A stretch of 60,894 bases of DNA, from NCBI RefSeq assembly GCF_016612505.1, contig NZ_JAENRR010000031.1, positions 1-60,894 on the forward strand, read 5' to 3'. Position 1 is the stretch's first letter. Each line of letters begins with the position of its first letter. The notes under the pieces are model-generated. The model ran no database searches and was not told the DNA's origin. It saw only the letters and a program-made list of their open reading frames with translations. The stretch comes from Carboxylicivirga marina (lineage in GTDB: Bacteria > Bacteroidota > Bacteroidia > Bacteroidales > Marinilabiliaceae). Shown piece by piece: positions 53,057 to 60,894 of the stretch. Made by a program: the position numbers and the translations under genes.

Positions 53057-54397
53057 CTAATTGCTGTGTTTCACGACACTTTTAAACTTCCATCTCCCCG
53101 TAAAGTAATAGATGAGCGAGCCTGCTAATCCCATGCTCCATCCGATAGGAATGGCCCACCAAATGCCATTGACACCAAAGTGTTTGGATAAGACGAGGGC
53201 AAATGGTATGCGAATAACCCAAAGAGAGAATAGGGTTATAAACATTGGAATTAACGTGTCACCAGCCCCTCGCAATACACCGTGCATTACAAACATGGTT
53301 GAGAAAATCATGTAAAATGAACTTACAATAACCAGATAATTAGTGCCATGAGCAATAACTGCTTCATCCTGGGTAAATGCCTGCATCATATACTCGCCAA
53401 AGAATACTACTATTAACATTACAACAAGTGATATACCCCAGGCCATAAATAATGTGGCCCGAAGCCCTTTTTTTATTCGGTCAACTTTATTGGCTCCAAG
53501 GTTTTGACCAACAAAAGCAGATAAGGCACTAGCCAGGTTGAGGGCGGGCATAGCTGCCAAAGCATCAATTCGACTGGCAACAGAAAAGGCAGCCAATACA
53601 TCGGTGTCAAAATTATTTACAATCCTGATGAGTGCCATAATTCCTAAAGCCACAAATGTCTGCTGAAATCCGGTTGGTAAACCAATACGGATGCTCTGCA
53701 TGAAAAGTTCTTTGTCGAATCTAAACTTGAAGATGTTAAAAGAAATTATTTGATGTTTTTTGTTGAGGTAAATAGCACCAGAGATAAAAGCACCAGCTTG
53801 GGCAATTAAGGTGGCATATGCAACGCCGCTAATTCCCCAATTAAAAACAACGATAAAAACAATGTCCAATACAATGTTAACAACAGTGGCAATCACCATG
53901 AAGTACAAAGGTGTCATTGAATCGCCTAAGCCTCTTAAAATTGACGAAGTACCACTAAAGCCAAAGAATGCGATCATGCCCATCATGAAAACATTGAAAT
54001 AATCAGTTGCCAAGGGTATTACCTCTTCTTCAACGTGTAGGAGTCGAAAAATATCCTCACTAAAGATTATACCAATGGTGGTGATAATAATCGAAGCAAT
54101 AAACAAAAAGATATAGGTCGTATCAATTGCCCTTTTGACCTTATCGAGGTTTTTAGCACCAAAATACTGGCTGATAATAATTGTTGCCCCACTGCCTATA
54201 CCAATTACAAAAGCTATTAGTGCATAAAAAATAGGAGAGGAGGCGCCAATGGCTGCAAGTGCTTCTTTGCCAAGGTAATTTCCAACAATTATACTGTCAA
54301 CAACATGGTAAAGCTGTTGCAATAAATTGCCCAAAACCATAGGTAATGCAAATTTAAATATGAGCTTCGCTTCATTTCCTACGGTCAGGTCTTTCAT
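53057..54397 (-). CDS. MATE family efflux transporter
   Basis: A 446-residue inner-membrane protein with about 12 helices in two homologous halves. Motifs: ALPMVLGNLLQQLYHVVDSIIVGNYLGKEALAA-type start, and a repeated half with QQTFVALGIMALIRIVNNFD. It is close to the DinF/NorM-like group that exports drugs or metabolites by Na+ or H+ exchange. It is convergent with the MerR gene (7-bp gap); no own terminator was found. Confidence 0.92.
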   Translation of the reverse strand: MKDLTVGNEAKLIFKFALPMVLGNLLQQLYHVVDSIIVGNYLGKEALAAIGASSPIFYALIAFVIGIGSGATIIISQYFGAKNLDKVKRAIDTTYIFLFIASIIITTIGIIFSEDIFRLLHVEEEVIPLATDYFNVFMMGMIAFFGFSGTSSILRGLGDSMTPLYFMVIATVVNIVLDIVFIVVFNWGISGVAYATLIAQAGAFISGAIYLNKKHQIISFNIFKFRFDKELFMQSIRIGLPTGFQQTFVALGIMALIRIVNNFDTDVLAAFSVASRIDALAAMPALNLASALSAFVGQNLGANKVDRIKKGLRATLFMAWGISLVVMLIVVFFGEYMMQAFTQDEAVIAHGTNYLVIVSSFYMIFSTMFVMHGVLRGAGDTLIPMFITLFSLWVIRIPFALVLSKHFGVNGIWWAIPIGWSMGLAGSLIYYFTGRWKFKSVVKHSN

Positions 54398-54506
54398 TTA
54401 ATTGTAATTGAGTATCGACAAGTACAACCACTATAAGGTTGTTTTGGTTTAACTAATGGAATACAAAACAAACCAAAAAATAAAGGGTAGCAAAGTTATC
54501 ATCAAT

Positions 54507-54538
54507 AAAAAAGACTGACTCAATAGGGAGCCAGTCTT
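54507..54538 (-). terminator. Rho-independent terminator of tnaA
   Basis: Stem AAGACTGACTC/GAGCCAGTCTT (54511-54521 with 54528-54538, one mismatch). On the minus strand it is followed by six T. Confidence 0.85.
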
Positions 54539-54564
54539 AATGTGTGTGATTATGAGTGTTTATC

Positions 54565-55962
54565 TTACTTCTCTACACTTTCTGTTACCGCTGGAGCTAG
54601 TTCCACTGTAAAATGGCGCATTAATGGTGCCTCATCTAAAATGGTATAACCATGCTTAATCTCATCACGACGATCATACACATTCTTTAGTGCTACTGCA
54701 ATAACATCCATGTGGTTGTTGGTGTATACACGTCGAGGGATAGCCAGGCGCAACAGCTCTAAATCAGGATAACGATTTTCGCGTGTGGCCGGATCTCTAT
54801 CTGCTAATAAGGTGCCGATTTCAACCCCACGAATACCTGCTTCTTTATAAAGTTCAATGCCTAATGTTTGGGCAATGTATTCTTCTTTAGGGATATGCGG
54901 TAAGAAACGCTTGGCATCAACAAAAATGGCATGGCCGCCAAAAGGCTCTTGTACAGGAACACCAAACTCTTTTAATTTATTACCAAGGTAAGCCACTTGC
55001 TTAATTCGTGTTTCCAAATAGTCAAATTCGGTACCTTCATCCAGTCCTTGTGCCAATGCATTCATGTCTCGGCCCGACATTCCGCCATAGGTGACGAATC
55101 CTTCGTAAATGATGTTAAATTGGCTGGCTTTTTTGTAAAGATCTTCTTCGCGCAAGGCAATAAAACCGCCCATATTAACAATGGCATCTTTTTTACTACT
55201 CATGGTCATGCCATCGGCATATGAGTACATTTCTTTTACAATCTCTTTAATGCTCTTATCAGCATATCCTTCTTCACGAAGCTTAATGAAATAGGCGTTT
55301 TCAGCAAAGCGAGCAGAGTCAAACAATACACGAATACCATACTCTTTAGCTAAGGCGTATACATCACGCATATTTTCCATCGAAACAGGTTGCCCACCAG
55401 ATGAGTTACAGGTAACTGTAACAATTACCATCGGTATATTTTCTTTTGGATGCGATTGAAATACGTGCTCTAATTTATTTAAGTCGAGGTTGCCTTTAAA
55501 AGGATGGTCAACCGTTGTGTCAAATGCTTCATCAATGGTACAGTCAATAGCACTTGCCTTTCTAAATTCGATGTGACCTTTAGTTGTATCGAAGTGTGAG
55601 TTGCCAGGCACTACATCGCCTTCCTTTACCAATGCTGAGAAAAGAACATTTTCAGCTGCACGTCCTTGGTGTGTCGGTAAAAAGTAATCAAAACCAAGTA
55701 TGTTTTTAATGGCATTTTTTAGATTGTAATACGATGATGCACCGGCATAGCTTTCGTCACCTAACATCATAGCTGCCCACTGGCGATCACTCATGGCGCC
55801 AGTTCCACTATCAGTTAGTAAGTCAATAAAAACCTGATCGCTTCGTAAGTTGAATAGGTTATACTTCGCATTTTTAATCCATGCTTCTCTTTCTGTACGT
55901 GTGCTTTTGCGGATGGGTTCAACCATCTTAATCTTAAAAGATTCTGAAAAAGGTAATTCCAT
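54565..55962 (-). CDS. tnaA: Tryptophanase
   Basis: A 465-residue PLP beta-eliminating lyase. The Schiff-base Lys258 is in MSSKKDA. Two sites separate it from tyrosine phenol-lyase: Ile382 in GVEIGT (Arg in tyrosine phenol-lyase) and His450 in LMRHFT (Phe there), both as in tryptophanase. It splits L-tryptophan into indole, pyruvate and ammonia. No permease or tnaB gene is next to it. The upstream region has a strong promoter and a leader of about 228 nt with a possible leader peptide, so regulation by attenuation is possible. Confidence 0.93.
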   Translation of the reverse strand: MELPFSESFKIKMVEPIRKSTRTEREAWIKNAKYNLFNLRSDQVFIDLLTDSGTGAMSDRQWAAMMLGDESYAGASSYYNLKNAIKNILGFDYFLPTHQGRAAENVLFSALVKEGDVVPGNSHFDTTKGHIEFRKASAIDCTIDEAFDTTVDHPFKGNLDLNKLEHVFQSHPKENIPMVIVTVTCNSSGGQPVSMENMRDVYALAKEYGIRVLFDSARFAENAYFIKLREEGYADKSIKEIVKEMYSYADGMTMSSKKDAIVNMGGFIALREEDLYKKASQFNIIYEGFVTYGGMSGRDMNALAQGLDEGTEFDYLETRIKQVAYLGNKLKEFGVPVQEPFGGHAIFVDAKRFLPHIPKEEYIAQTLGIELYKEAGIRGVEIGTLLADRDPATRENRYPDLELLRLAIPRRVYTNNHMDVIAVALKNVYDRRDEIKHGYTILDEAPLMRHFTVELAPAVTESVEK

Positions 55963-56055
55963 TATTTATGTTTTTAGTTTTTTTAGAAATATCAAATGTT
56001 ATCTATCAGATAGCCTGTATGCCCAATAGGGATATGGTATGTATCGATAAATAAA

Positions 56056-56094
56056 AACGCTTGAAATGTAAAATGTGGTATTCCGCGTTGGCGG
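56056..56094 (-). promoter_or_regulatory. Competing hairpins in the tnaA leader
   Basis: On the minus strand CCGC-CAAC-GCGG (plus coordinates 56083-56094) lies just after the small leader frame. AACGC within it can instead pair with GCGTT (56060-56056), which is followed by TTTATTT. The two pairings exclude each other, as in antiterminator/terminator control. The second stem is short (5 bp), so this is tentative. Confidence 0.3.
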
Positions 56095-56097
56095 TTG

Positions 56098-56178
56098 TTA
56101 ACAGGTGAATTCGTCGCGGTTTTTAATGTTTATAAAAACGCGATTAGATAATGCAGATTGTATATAGTTATTCACCAT
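56098..56178 (-). CDS. Possible leader peptide upstream of tnaA
   Basis: A 26-codon frame (starts MVNNYIQSALSN, ends RDEFTC) within the predicted tnaA leader, starting about 10 nt after the predicted transcription start. It has no Trp or Pro, unlike TnaC of E. coli, so it cannot work by the same stalling signal. It holds an internal hairpin (CGCG...CGCG) and is followed at once by the hairpins at 56056-56094. It may be chance. Confidence 0.25.
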   Translation of the reverse strand: MVNNYIQSALSNRVFINIKNRDEFTC

Positions 56179-56196
56179 TTTGATCTATTAACAGTG

Positions 56197-56226
56197 CAAA
56201 TGTAAAAAACATACACAAGAGTCAAA
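56197..56226 (-). promoter_or_regulatory. Promoter of tnaA
   Basis: On the minus strand TTTG (56226-56223), 18 bp, TACATTTG (56204-56197). It is an ideal match, 235 bp before the tnaA ATG, implying a leader of about 228 nt. Confidence 0.7.
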
Positions 56227-56473
56227 AAAAAGAATTGTTAAATTGTAATAAGTCATAGTTTTGATAATTAAAGCGACTCATAAAGAAGTCAGAAAAGTTA
56301 ATCAGGAGAGTGTTTTGTAGTGCTTGAGTTATGTTATCGATATGATAGTGCTCTGAATAGGCACATTGCGGTTTGTTTAATAATTGTTTATAAATTAGAG
56401 TCTGTGAACATATGGAAAGTGTATTTAAACCATTTTAGCAGTTGTTCATTTTCGGGTTTAAGGATATTCCTGT

Positions 56474-56481
56474 TATTTTTG
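56474..56481 (+). promoter_or_regulatory. -7 promoter element of the DUF3078 gene
   Basis: TATTTTTG matches TAnnTTTG, 43 bp before the ATG at 56525. No good -33 was found. Confidence 0.45.
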
Positions 56482-56524
56482 CAATAGAATTTCACCTGAC
56501 ACATAAAGGACCTACAGTATTAGA

Positions 56525-57964
56525 ATGAATCAATCTGCACGTTCATATTATAAAATAGTATTCGTTATTAGTATGTGTGTTACCTGCTATAGCACGTCGC
56601 TTCTTGCTCAATGGCAAGGTTATGGTTTTGATTGGCGTTATTGGTCAGGTAATCCATCAATGCATCGTCAATGGCAGTCTTCACTTTATAAATATCAGAA
56701 TGTAGATAAGTATCCAGAGCTCTCAAAGCTATATATTACAGATTACATTGTTAATGAGATAGAAAAAGATATCCGAATTGAAGCATATTTATTTCCTTCT
56801 TTGGTAGCAGATGATGTTAAGGTATTTACTTTTGAACCAAAATTCAGAGTTCCGATTCATCCTCGTATATACTATCAACCAACCGTTTTTGTTCAGAAAG
56901 AACTGAAGGATTATGAGGGGTTAATGCAATCAAATTCAATATCTCATGAATATGCTTCTGTTTTTGATAAGCAATACTTTATTTCAGAGGCCAGAGATAA
57001 CTACGTATTTTCTCAACCTGGTAACATTCAATTATCCTGGGATTCTATACCTGATGCTCCAAGAATTGGTGACGGTTTCTTAGAACGTCGTTCGGCACGT
57101 GATGGGATAAATTTGTTATTGAGAGATAATGCATATAATACGCGCCCAAGTTTAGAGAAAATGCGTTTCTCAACCGGACCATGGACGCTCAAAGGCACAG
57201 AGAATATTCTATTGGCGCAAGGTTATGTTGAGAATTGGGTTAAAGGTGGAGAAAGCAGCATTAGTTTAGGAAGTGATTTGCGTTTAATGGCCAATTATAA
57301 AAAAGGTAAACATGAGTGGGATAATTATATTATTCACAAAATTGGCGTGGTATCAACCGAGAATGATCCGGGTAGAGTTAATAACGATTTAATTGAAATT
57401 AACACGAAGTATGGTCATCAGGCATCGGAGAAATGGTACTATAGTTTTTTATACAATTTTAAAACACAGTTTTTCAATGGTTATGAAAAAGACGATGTAG
57501 ACCGGGAAGAGCCTATTTCAGGATTTTTTGCACCTGCATATATGTCGTTTGCTGTTGGTATGGATTTTAAGCCCGATGATAAATTTACATTACTGCTTTC
57601 TCCTATCACAACACGTATTACTATTGTCGCTGATACGGTAAAGTATAAGGAAGAAAATTATGGTATTCCTAAAGGGAAGAATTACAATGCGGTTAATGGT
57701 ATTTCAGTAGTTAACAATTTTGCCTATCAGATGTCGAGAGAAATTAAGTTGTCATCACGTTTAGATGCGTTTTACCAATATTTGGGCAAAGTAAAAGACA
57801 ATGAAGACAGGCAAGTTCAAATAGACTGGGAGGTTATTATGGATATGCGGATTAATCGATTTTTGTCAACTCGTTTGCTTGGGCAGGTACGTTACTTTAC
57901 GAATGAGTCTACGAGGGTTCAAGTTCGCGAAAGTTTTAACATCACTTTTAGTTATACATTTTAA
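56525..57964 (+). CDS. DUF3078 family outer membrane protein
   Basis: A 479-residue protein with signal peptide ending near SLLAQ (29). The N-terminal 150 residues are variable. Then comes the DUF3078 region with its hallmark ENWVKGGESSISLGSDL (Trp-x-x-Gly-Gly-Glu-Ser), followed by beta strands to the end (ESFNITFSYTF*, aromatic end). It is probably an outer-membrane barrel; function unknown. It is read as monocistronic; the region after it holds a candidate small RNA. Confidence 0.82.
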   Translation: MNQSARSYYKIVFVISMCVTCYSTSLLAQWQGYGFDWRYWSGNPSMHRQWQSSLYKYQNVDKYPELSKLYITDYIVNEIEKDIRIEAYLFPSLVADDVKVFTFEPKFRVPIHPRIYYQPTVFVQKELKDYEGLMQSNSISHEYASVFDKQYFISEARDNYVFSQPGNIQLSWDSIPDAPRIGDGFLERRSARDGINLLLRDNAYNTRPSLEKMRFSTGPWTLKGTENILLAQGYVENWVKGGESSISLGSDLRLMANYKKGKHEWDNYIIHKIGVVSTENDPGRVNNDLIEINTKYGHQASEKWYYSFLYNFKTQFFNGYEKDDVDREEPISGFFAPAYMSFAVGMDFKPDDKFTLLLSPITTRITIVADTVKYKEENYGIPKGKNYNAVNGISVVNNFAYQMSREIKLSSRLDAFYQYLGKVKDNEDRQVQIDWEVIMDMRINRFLSTRLLGQVRYFTNESTRVQVRESFNITFSYTF

Positions 57965-58054
57965 AAGGTGTTGACTGTCAGTTGTTAATAATCTCTTAAG
58001 CTTGATTTTAACTTCTTTTAACTTTAGTTATTATGTGTTAGTGTTAAAACGACT

Positions 58055-58062
58055 TACATTTG
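58055..58062 (+). promoter_or_regulatory. -7 promoter element of a candidate small RNA or leader
   Basis: TACATTTG matches TAnnTTTG and lies 91-98 bp after the DUF3078 stop codon. The nearest terminator downstream is at 58216-58256, with no gene in between. Confidence 0.5.
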
Positions 58063-58068
58063 CAATGT

Positions 58069-58256
58069 GAGAATAAGGGAAAATAATTGTAACAAAATAT
58101 CGTAACAAAAATTTATTTCTTACGTATTAGAATTTGAAAGTTAGGCACCTGAGGTGCCAATAAAAATATTGAGTAAGTTTTCTCATAGTTTAGGGTTAGG
58201 TTTGGTTAAAAGTTGAAAGTCGTCTTAAAGAATGCTTTAAGGCGGCTTTCTTATTT
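58069..58256 (+). ncRNA. Candidate small RNA (about 185 nt) or attenuated leader
   Basis: Between a perfect -7 box and a strong terminator there is no credible open frame. Inside are GGCACC-TGA-GGTGCC (58144-58158) and possible outer pairings CTTAC/GTAAG and TGAGAA/TTCTCA that would nest around it. The sequence CATAGTTTAGGGTTAGGTT before the terminator resembles CATAGATTTGGGTTAGGTT at 30123-30141, also before a terminator. It could be a free RNA or a terminating leader of the MFS gene, which starts 71 bp further on. Confidence 0.42.
58216..58256 (+). terminator. Rho-independent terminator upstream of the MFS gene
   Basis: A 15-bp stem (58216-58230 with 58235-58249; core CGTCTTAAAG/CTTTAAGGCG with two G-T pairs), 4-nt loop AATG, then TTATTTT. 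Confidence 0.85.
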
Positions 58257-58326
58257 TATATATTCTCGTAAGAACTATAGTAATATTAGCTTGTTGTTAT
58301 TTTAGCACTACCATAACACTTACAAG

Positions 58327-59559
58327 TTGAGCATAAGTAAAGATAAGCAGTTCTACAAATTTAGCCTTTATGGTTTTTTTAAAAACCTGAAGTTCTTCGA
58401 CCCTGTTCTCTTATTATTTTTTATTGATAAAGGCATTAGCTATTCTGAAATTGGCATATTGTACGCCTTTCGGGAATTGGTTATCAATATATTTGAGATT
58501 ATATCAGGTGTAATTGCTGATGTTTTTGGGCGCAAGCGTGCCCTGATAGGAGCTTTTGTAAGCTATCTTATCAGCTTTGTTCTTTTTTATTCGTTCGCAA
58601 ATTTCTGGGGATTTATGTTGGCCTTCTTATTTTATGGTGTCGGCGATTCATTCAGAACAGGTACTCATAAGGCAATGATTCATGCTTATCTTGTAAGGAA
58701 TCAGTGGCTAGATATTAAAACCCGATATTATGGCATGACACGCTCGTGGTCACAAAAGGGTGCTGCGATTTCTTCATTGTTAAGTGCAGCTTTTATTTTT
58801 TACACGGGCGATTATTCATTAATGTTTTTGTTTACACTTGTTCCTTATTTTTTTGATTTAGTACTTATTAGTTCATATCCCTCGTATTTAAATGGTAATA
58901 AATCCGAAGGATGGAGTACGATACTTTTAGATTTTAAGAAGCACCTGGTTGCGTTATATCAATCAGTAAAAGAGCTATCTGCCTTAAAAGCTCTTGTATT
59001 AACAAGTAGCTTTACCGGATACTATAAGGCGATGCGCGATTATGTGCAACTGATTGTTACCAGCTTGTCAGCTTCGTTATTACTGTCGAAAAGTTTTTCG
59101 GAGGAGCAGAATATCGCTATTTATATTGGCGTCACTTACTTCCTAATTTATTGGCTGACATCATTTGCCTCTAAAAAGGCATTTCTATTTGAAAAGTATC
59201 TCAAAGGCGTCAAAAATAGCTTGAGTCAACTCCAAATTATTGGTTATGTACTAGGGTTTATTGCTGGTATGTTGTTTCTTTTTGATTATTATTTATTCGC
59301 ATTGCTTTTCTTTAGTTGTATTTTTATTATTCAGAACCTAAGAAAACCATTGGCGATGAATTATATAACATTAAGGTTTGATGACGATTTGATGGCGAGT
59401 GTTATGTCTGTTGAATCGCAAAGTGAAACTGTTTTTACAGCCATATTTGCTTTGATTTTAGGTATATTGGTTGAAGTCTTTGGTTTGGGGTGGGGAATTA
59501 CAAGTTTGTCTGTAGTATTAATAGTGCTATCGCTGTTAATTCGGCGATTAAAAATTTAA
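58327..59559 (+). CDS. MFS transporter
   Basis: A 410-residue inner-membrane protein with about 12 helices. The N-terminal half has IGILYAFRELVINIFEIISGVIAD-type helices and the MFS A-like loop ADVFGRKRALI (Asp-x-x-Gly-Arg-Arg/Lys). It resembles poorly known MFS groups, with no substrate signal. Translation must begin at TTG 58327 (MSISKDKQFY), since the next in-frame ATG falls inside the transmembrane core. A PNGase F-like gene follows after 22 bp, so both are probably co-expressed. Confidence 0.85.
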   Translation: MSISKDKQFYKFSLYGFFKNLKFFDPVLLLFFIDKGISYSEIGILYAFRELVINIFEIISGVIADVFGRKRALIGAFVSYLISFVLFYSFANFWGFMLAFLFYGVGDSFRTGTHKAMIHAYLVRNQWLDIKTRYYGMTRSWSQKGAAISSLLSAAFIFYTGDYSLMFLFTLVPYFFDLVLISSYPSYLNGNKSEGWSTILLDFKKHLVALYQSVKELSALKALVLTSSFTGYYKAMRDYVQLIVTSLSASLLLSKSFSEEQNIAIYIGVTYFLIYWLTSFASKKAFLFEKYLKGVKNSLSQLQIIGYVLGFIAGMLFLFDYYLFALLFFSCIFIIQNLRKPLAMNYITLRFDDDLMASVMSVESQSETVFTAIFALILGILVEVFGLGWGITSLSVVLIVLSLLIRRLKI

Positions 59560-59581
59560 TTTATCATTTAAATATTTAAAG

Positions 59582-60796
59582 ATGAAGTATGTTGCTTGGC
59601 TATTTATTGTATTTGTTTTGTTTGGTTGCGGACCAAAAGTTATTGATTCCATAGGTGATAAGAGTATTTCTGTATTTGATAATGAGCATTTGTATTTTGA
59701 TGCAGGGGCTTTTAGCGATGAATTAAATGAGCAAAATGTGACGTATCGAATAATGGATGGTCGTATTTTAATGAAGAAAATATCGTTGCCAGATTATCAA
59801 CGTGAAGTGGACGTTTCTGTTAAGGTTACAGTGGCATCGGCAGGCGATCGTTGGGATAAATCAGGTTCTTTGTTTGTGATACCCAATACAGCAGTTGATA
59901 ATTTTGTAAGCTTGCAACCTAATGGTGTTCTACCCGAAGGAAAGGCAGAGCATGAAGATTTAAAGGGGATAGTGTCAAGCGACACCTATAAGCCTGTTGT
60001 GGAGCTCATGCGATTTATGACGCCATTTGGAGTCGGTTATTATAACGACAAAATGGATTCACGTAAGCCTGTATACATTCCGCATTGGGAAGATAAAGTG
60101 GTGTGGGAGCAAGATGTTACTGAGCGTTTATCACTATTGGAAGGAGAGGTTTGGATTGGGATCTGGATTGATACCTGGACAAAAGAAGGCTATACAGTAT
60201 CGGTAGAGATGAATTTTGACGAAACAGAATATCAATATGCTGAAAAGCCTTCTGCCAAAGTGAAGTCATTGCTTAATACCATTCCTTATTTTAAGGAGCA
60301 GAAACATGTTGATTTGTTCGCCAGAAAAGATTTAGAGCTGAAAGCTAGTGTGCCTGCTTCGGCCAAGAACATTCGATTAAACTACATTACCACAGGGCAT
60401 GGAGGCCACTCAGGAGGTGATGAGTTTGTTAAGAAAGTGAATATAGTAAAAGTGAATGGTAAGGAGGTGATTAATTTTATACCATGGCGCGATGACTGCG
60501 CTGCTTTCAGGCGTTTTAATCCTGGATCTGGTGTTTGGTTGATTGAGGATACTGCTGCTTACATCGATTGGAATACCTGGCAATACGAGGAGAAGGTAAT
60601 TGAAGAACGATTGGCATCGTCTGACTTATCTCGTTCTAATTGGTGTCCCGGCTCCGACGTAAGACCATACATTGTTGATTTGGAACTTAAAGAAGGCGAA
60701 CATCATTTTAGCTTTAGTGTTCGTGATGCACAGGAGATTGAAGGAGATGAAATGAATCACTGGCTAGTGTCGGCCTATTTAACCTGGGAAGAATAA
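59582..60796 (+). CDS. PNGase F-like peptide-N-glycosidase lipoprotein
   Basis: A 404-residue lipoprotein (lipobox LFGC, Cys16) with the two jelly-roll domains of peptide-N(4)-(N-acetyl-beta-glucosaminyl)asparagine amidase F. The active-site residues of PNGase F have likely matches: Asp60 as Asp92 (DRWDKSGS), Glu118 as Glu176 (VVWEQDVT) and Glu206 as Glu281 (GGDEF). Other conserved pieces are RFMTPFGVG, TTGHGG, WRDDCAAFR and SRSNWCPGS. The first 60 residues may be a separate N-terminal domain, as in type II enzymes. It would release whole N-glycans from glycoproteins at the cell surface or in the periplasm. It is paired with the MFS gene. Confidence 0.88.
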   Translation: MKYVAWLFIVFVLFGCGPKVIDSIGDKSISVFDNEHLYFDAGAFSDELNEQNVTYRIMDGRILMKKISLPDYQREVDVSVKVTVASAGDRWDKSGSLFVIPNTAVDNFVSLQPNGVLPEGKAEHEDLKGIVSSDTYKPVVELMRFMTPFGVGYYNDKMDSRKPVYIPHWEDKVVWEQDVTERLSLLEGEVWIGIWIDTWTKEGYTVSVEMNFDETEYQYAEKPSAKVKSLLNTIPYFKEQKHVDLFARKDLELKASVPASAKNIRLNYITTGHGGHSGGDEFVKKVNIVKVNGKEVINFIPWRDDCAAFRRFNPGSGVWLIEDTAAYIDWNTWQYEEKVIEERLASSDLSRSNWCPGSDVRPYIVDLELKEGEHHFSFSVRDAQEIEGDEMNHWLVSAYLTWEE

Positions 60797-60894
60797 ACGA
60801 ATATAATTAATCTAAAATCACTAGCCTCCGAAAGTTTTAATAAAACGTACAAAAACATAGTAGAAGCCCAATGTTTAGGTTAAAAAACAAAGAT

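Noticed and set aside
54565-55962. Annotation as tyrosine phenol-lyase
   Set aside because: Ile382 and His450 are the tryptophanase-type residues; tyrosine phenol-lyase has Arg and Phe.
1-60894. tRNA or rRNA genes
   Set aside because: No cloverleaf with T-loop GGTTCGAATCC-like sequence or rRNA segment was noticed in the intergenic regions; a covariance search was not possible.

Overview
The window is chromosomal DNA of a Bacteroidota bacterium, most likely class Bacteroidia and plausibly a marine Marinilabiliales-type lineage (the order is inference). Supporting signs: AT-rich DNA, A-rich start regions without Shine-Dalgarno sites, many Bacteroidota promoters (-33 TTTG or TTG, -7 TAnnTTTG), a 288-residue primary sigma factor, a Rho with a long charged insert, a type IX secretion (T9SS) cargo, a Reg_prop/Y_Y_Y sensor kinase, and several Bacteroidota outer-membrane families (DUF5686, putative porin, DUF3078). 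No rRNA, tRNA, CRISPR array, prophage or intact insertion sequence was seen.

Layout. 1-4.1 kb: a broken DUF5686-type gene start, REP-like palindromes, an intact DUF5686 protein and a DUF481 barrel. 4.2-7.8 kb: aminotransferase, LolC/E-like permease, CoA-type Nudix hydrolase. 7.8-13.7 kb (minus): MltF, a porin, and the ribosome-assembly GTPases Der and Era. 13.9-17.8 kb (plus): GH20 hexosaminidase and two FKBP isomerases. 17.8-25.5 kb (minus): a five-gene peptidase and 3-hydroxyproline operon. 26.2-30.7 kb: small barrel, orphan sensor kinase, DJ-1 protein. 30.9-34.6 kb: divergent rho and primary sigma genes, then rpe. 34.6-39 kb: an 11-bp repeat array, a methyltransferase, a T9SS cargo with a small acidic protein, and a QueF-fold protein lacking the catalytic Cys. 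39.4-46.6 kb: RlmD, an SDR, an RP-repeat protein with a DUF4136 lipoprotein, DUF6629, AsnB. 47-54.4 kb: a nuclease-family lipoprotein, the yicC-gmk-nadD operon, a FAS1 lipoprotein, a CarH-like MerR regulator, MATE. 54.5-60.8 kb: tryptophanase with a long leader, DUF3078, a candidate small RNA, an MFS transporter and a PNGase F-like lipoprotein.

How genes may work together. The minus-strand operon S9 peptidase - Xaa-Pro peptidase - OCD-family reductase - trans-3-hydroxyproline dehydratase - C69 dipeptidase reads as a route from Pro/Hyp-rich peptides to proline. GH20 and PNGase F, elsewhere in the window, would remove amino sugars and N-glycans from glycoproteins, and tryptophanase would break down released tryptophan. 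Together this suggests life on glycoprotein or collagen-like material (inference).

The most notable observations are the Cys-less QueF homologue, the 3-hydroxyproline operon, the CarH-like regulator with Gln in place of the photo-adduct His, the T9SS cargo plus small-protein pair, the 11-bp repeat array, the rpoD terminator whose loop is a match to a -7 promoter element, and the tnaA leader.
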